This document shows positions 6,144 through 6,376 of a DNA stretch of 6,376 nt, one piece after another (within the stretch, counting starts at the first letter, position 1; each line of letters begins with the position of its first letter). This DNA is from CAYGZA01 sp964354135. GTDB taxonomy: Bacteria; Planctomycetota; Planctomycetia; Pirellulales; Thermoguttaceae. Below the pieces are notes generated by a model. The model searched no databases and was not told the origin of the DNA. It was given only the letters and a program-made list of their open reading frames with translations. The stretch spans positions 1 to 6,376 of the forward strand of contig CAYGZA010000353.1 in assembly GCA_964354135.1 (NCBI GenBank). The letters are read 5' to 3'. Made by a program: the position numbers and the translations under genes.

Positions 6144-6216
6144 GGGTGGCCGGAGCAAAGCGAAGCGTGCCCCAGTGACCACTCACTGGGGCTTCGCTGC
6201 GCGCAGCCGGCCACCC
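6144..6216. repeat. 73-bp imperfect palindrome (dispersed hairpin repeat)
   Basis: The outer arms GGGTGGCCGG (6144-6153) and CCGGCCACCC (6207-6216) are perfectly complementary. The inner arms AGCGAAGC (6159-6166) and GCTTCGCT (6191-6198) pair with a 3-nt bulge. CCCCAGTG (6170-6177) pairs with CACTGGGG (6184-6191) around a 6-nt loop; the base at 6191 can be used by only one of these inner stems. It lies 38 nt upstream of the start of the large secreted protein, inside its likely leader. Similar GGGTGGCCGG...CACTGGGG hairpins are frequent in planctomycete intergenic DNA (recollection). Confidence 0.75.
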
Positions 6217-6376
6217 GACGCAGCCATCGGGTGAAAATGTCTCTTCGGCGACAAAGGCACGCTATGGTGTTCGGCGAGAGAATCGACACCAATATAACGC
6301 GGCGGCCTGATCTTTCATCCCTCATCGGCCAAGTGTCAGTAATTCAAGGTCGGCCCTATACTGCCAGAATGCGTAT
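6217..6376. other. Non-coding region upstream of the large secreted gene
   Basis: No supported gene lies here. A small dyad ACCCGA/TCGGGT (6213-6218 with 6227-6232) overlaps the end of the palindrome. The sequence is less GC-rich than the genes, especially around 6285-6300 and 6325-6376, as expected for a promoter region. Confidence 0.5.
6291..6296 (-). promoter_or_regulatory. Weak candidate -10 box for the large secreted gene
   Basis: TATATT on the minus strand matches TATAAT at 5 of 6 positions in a locally AT-richer stretch. No recognisable -35 sits 16-18 nt upstream (GATGAA at 17 nt is poor). If used, the leader would be about 178 nt and would include the 73-bp palindrome. Confidence 0.3.

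Noticed and set aside
4919..6178. Plus-strand open frame of 419 codons
   Set aside because: It is antisense to the N-terminal part of the secreted protein and its signal peptide, and runs through the palindrome. The arginine- and leucine-rich composition is that of a shadow frame.
6107..6325. N-terminal extension of the secreted protein to an ATG at 6325
   Set aside because: It would bury a clear signal peptide behind 73 residues encoded partly by the palindrome. The ATG at 6106 has a proper ribosome-binding site.

Overview
This 6.4 kb window looks like chromosome from a planctomycete bacterium, probably an environmental Pirellulales-like lineage (inference). The grounds are high GC, every supported gene on the minus strand, two large secreted proteins with low-complexity or beta-propeller character, and short dispersed palindromes of a kind common in planctomycete genomes in or beside most gene boundaries. 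No rRNA, tRNA, CRISPR array or intact transposon was seen.

Reading in the direction of transcription (right to left): 6376-6107 is a leader region with a 73-bp imperfect palindrome. 6106-3158 encodes a 982-residue secreted protein of unknown function. Its stop codon abuts a 37-codon tail (3159-3049) that resembles the C-terminal end of a uroporphyrinogen-decarboxylase-family protein and is best read as a gene remnant. 3048-2849 is non-coding and carries a dispersed repeat, a candidate -10 element, a C8 tract and a small hairpin. 2848-1727 encodes a 373-residue enolase-superfamily (mandelate racemase/muconate lactonizing) enzyme. A palindrome with 24-nt arms (1722-1626) follows its stop directly. 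A good promoter (1616-1588) then drives bacterioferritin, bfr (1523-1053). After a 149-nt gap with a hairpin comes the start of a secreted PD40-repeat protein (903 to the window edge), whose last visible codons run through another dispersed palindrome.

The genes do not form an obvious pathway. Gaps of 149 to about 310 nt with separate promoters or hairpins suggest mostly independent transcription units: iron storage (bfr), sugar-acid type catabolism (enolase superfamily), and two exported proteins of unknown role. I found no convincing new defence, mobile or biosynthetic system. The features most worth a second look are the junction that truncated the decarboxylase-like gene, the atypical catalytic lysine motif of the enolase-superfamily enzyme, and the palindromic repeats in or beside most gene boundaries.
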